Below are positions 62,772 to 64,000 of a stretch of 64,000 bases of DNA, piece by piece. The notes beneath the pieces were generated by a model. That model was not told the origin of the DNA. It worked only from the letters and a program-made list of their open reading frames with translations, and searched no databases. How positions within the stretch are numbered: position 1 is the first letter of the stretch; each line of letters starts with the position of its first letter. The position numbers and the translations under genes are program-made. Origin of the DNA: Prauserella endophytica (GTDB lineage Bacteria > Actinomycetota > Actinomycetes > Mycobacteriales > Pseudonocardiaceae). The stretch is taken from NCBI RefSeq assembly GCF_005146945.1, contig NZ_SWMS01000020.1, positions 1 to 64,000 of the forward strand, in the 5' to 3' direction.

Positions 62772-62823
62772 GCGAACACCCCTGCCGATCCGTTGGCCCC
62801 TGTGGGCAAACGATACTGGTCGT

Positions 62824-63672
62824 GTGCAGCGGGAACCCGATCTCGTCACCGGTGACGCCGTCGTGCTCGACCTGCGGCTGGCGCGCTCGGCCAGCCGCGC
62901 GCTGAGCTACGGCGTCGACCTCCTCGTGCAGGTGGCTTCGCTGCTGCTCGTGCTCCTCGTGTTCGCGCTCACGGCCGTGCCCGAGGACACCGCGCTCGTG
63001 GTCGCGATCGTCACCACCGTGCAGGTGCTCGTGCTCGTCGGCTACCCCGCGGTCTGCGAGACGCTCACCAGGGGCCGCACGCTCGGCAAGGCCGCGCTCG
63101 GCCTGCGCGTCGTGCGCGACGACGGCGGCCCGATCCGCTTCCGGCACGCGCTCATCCGCGCGCTCGCGGGCGCGTTCGTGGACTTCGGGCCGTTCGGCGC
63201 CTGGAGCTTCGTCGGATTCCTGACCTCGCTGGCCTCGGCGAAGGGCAAGCGGGTGGGTGACTACCTCGCAGGCACGGTCGTGATCAGGGAGCGGGTGCCG
63301 GAGTCGCGCAGCGCGGGCTTCATGATGCCGCCCGCGCTCGCGCACTGGGCTGCCCAGCTCGACCTCACGCGCCTGCCCGACGCGCTGGCCCTGCAGGCAC
63401 GTCAGTACCTCGGCCGCTATCACGAGCTGAACCAGGGCGCCCGCGACCGCATCGGCGCCGAGCTGGCCGCCGAGGTCGCGGAGCACGTCGGCGCCCCGGT
63501 GCCGCCGTACACGCCTGCCTGGGCCTACCTCTCCGCCGTACTCGCCGAGCGTCAGGCCCGCGACTACGCCCGGCTCTCGGCCGCACCAAGGCCGCAGGAG
63601 CAGCCCGCCGAGCCGCCACGGCCGTCCACTTCGGACTCGCCGGGGGAGTCGCCGTTCACGCCGCCTAGCTGA
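62824..63672 (+). CDS. RDD-family membrane protein
   Basis: A 282-residue protein. An RDD domain covers about 18-155: RASRALSYGVDLLVQ-like start, three hydrophobic helices, CETLTRGRTLGKAALGLRVVRDDGGP and GKGKRVGDYLAGTVVIRER-like end. A hydrophilic C-terminus of about 120 residues ends Pro/Ser-rich. RDD proteins may transport or modulate ions at high osmolarity. The GTG at 62824 lies 52 bases from the divergent SpoIIM-like start, a shared promoter region. It corresponds to Rv3695. The stop overlaps the convergent SDR gene by eight bases. Confidence 0.87.
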   Translation: MQREPDLVTGDAVVLDLRLARSASRALSYGVDLLVQVASLLLVLLVFALTAVPEDTALVVAIVTTVQVLVLVGYPAVCETLTRGRTLGKAALGLRVVRDDGGPIRFRHALIRALAGAFVDFGPFGAWSFVGFLTSLASAKGKRVGDYLAGTVVIRERVPESRSAGFMMPPALAHWAAQLDLTRLPDALALQARQYLGRYHELNQGARDRIGAELAAEVAEHVGAPVPPYTPAWAYLSAVLAERQARDYARLSAAPRPQEQPAEPPRPSTSDSPGESPFTPPS

Positions 63673-64000
63673 GCGCGGCGGCGATCAGCTCGTCGCTGAG
63701 CAGGCGCAGGCTCTCGCGAGCCTTCAGGTCCTCGGCCTGCCGGTGCGGGTGTGCGGGCCGCAGGCCGTTGAAGTAGTGCCCGCTCACCCCGCCCAGCTCC
63801 GGCGCGGTGATGAGCCGCAGCGTCGCGGCGGCACCCTCGTCGATGCTGCTGTGCGGCGTGGTGCCGGTCTCGCGGACCATCGTGGTGTCCATGAACGTCG
63901 CCGGGTGGAGCGCGTTCACGGTGATCCCGGTGCCGCGCAGCTCCTCTGCGAGGTCGATGGTGAACATGACCTGCGCGAGCTTGCTCTGCCGGTAGGCGCG
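63665..64000 (-). CDS. Short-chain dehydrogenase/reductase, C-terminal fragment
   Basis: The last 111 codons of an SDR whose start lies beyond the right edge. The catalytic YxxxK occurs at the boundary (AYRQSKLAQVMF). ITVNALHPATFMDT follows, with the conserved PG replaced by HP, and then GVSGHYFNGL typical of the retinol-dehydrogenase-like (extended tail) group. SDRs are NAD(P)H-dependent oxidoreductases; the N-terminal cofactor loop is not visible. It overlaps the end of the RDD gene by eight bases. Confidence 0.88.
   Translation of the reverse strand, partial: RAYRQSKLAQVMFTIDLAEELRGTGITVNALHPATFMDTTMVRETGTTPHSSIDEGAAATLRLITAPELGGVSGHYFNGLRPAHPHRQAEDLKARESLRLLSDELIAAALS

Overview
The window is high-GC actinobacterial chromosome. 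Strong G/C third-position bias, frequent GTG and TTG starts and the gene content point to the Pseudonocardiaceae (Amycolatopsis / Saccharomonospora / Prauserella type). This is an inference from recalled gene families and gene order. No database was searched. I see no phage, transposase, CRISPR array, rRNA or tRNA. Almost everything is ordinary core chromosome, and most of the unusual signal lies between genes.

Layout. 1-1.1 kb: the end of an acyl-CoA dehydrogenase, then a gamma-carbonic anhydrase-like protein. 1.2-11.1 kb: a DUF1269-type membrane protein, an LpqY-SugABC-type sugar ABC importer (likely trehalose), two membrane proteins, a phosphoesterase plus ParB/Srx-fold pair, a 38-residue membrane peptide and CorA with a long leader. 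This matches the Rv1234-Rv1239c order of Mycobacterium tuberculosis with an insertion before corA. 11.2-18.7 kb: MaoC, DUF2332, acyl-CoA synthetase, Nudix, PH-domain, PHP, MarC and RecB-like nuclease genes. 18.7-32.4 kb: a block resembling Rv3205c-Rv3212: beta-propeller protein, DEAD-box helicase, ferritin-like protein, DUF3107, TetR, DUF3152 protease, MoeZ and a TIGR02569 protein. A TetR/DUF4873/diiron-oxygenase/hydrolase group is inserted in it. 32.6-42.4 kb: a nitrate/nitrite assimilation cluster (nitrate reductase, FAD/[2Fe-2S] partner, NarK, NirB, NirD, HemD-wHTH, sirohydrochlorin chelatase), in the order of the nasACKBDEF operon of Amycolatopsis. 42.5-46.8 kb: small regulators, a second HemD and a siderophore-interacting protein with an IdeR/DtxR box. 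46.8-54.7 kb: an alkyltransferase-like protein, AdnA, AdnB and a K+ channel (Rv3200c-Rv3204 order). 55.3-63.7 kb: a neutral zinc peptidase, then a DUF4129-DUF4350-MoxR-DUF58 operon with divergent SpoIIM-like and RDD proteins (Rv3689-Rv3695 order). An SDR fragment runs off the right edge.

How genes work together. NarK imports nitrate, NasA/NasC reduce it to nitrite, and NirBD reduces nitrite to ammonium using siroheme. HemD and the chelatase supply that siroheme. AdnA and AdnB form the helicase-nuclease that resects double-strand breaks. MoeZ activates sulfur carriers. MoxR, DUF58, DUF4129 and DUF4350 form a conserved membrane-linked chaperone module of unknown substrate.

Most notable non-coding features. 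(1) Nine long inverted-repeat elements in two sequence families lie just downstream of stop codons. Two of them are mirror-image copies of a ~104-108 nt element whose outer arms differ but stay perfectly paired. (2) The corA leader carries a possible 24-codon peptide and mutually exclusive hairpins. (3) A C6 run carries a one-base frameshift that fuses a beta-propeller gene to an alpha/beta hydrolase. (4) The DEAD-box helicase frame is open for 35 codons upstream of its first canonical start codon. (5) An IdeR box overlaps the start codon of the siderophore-interacting protein.
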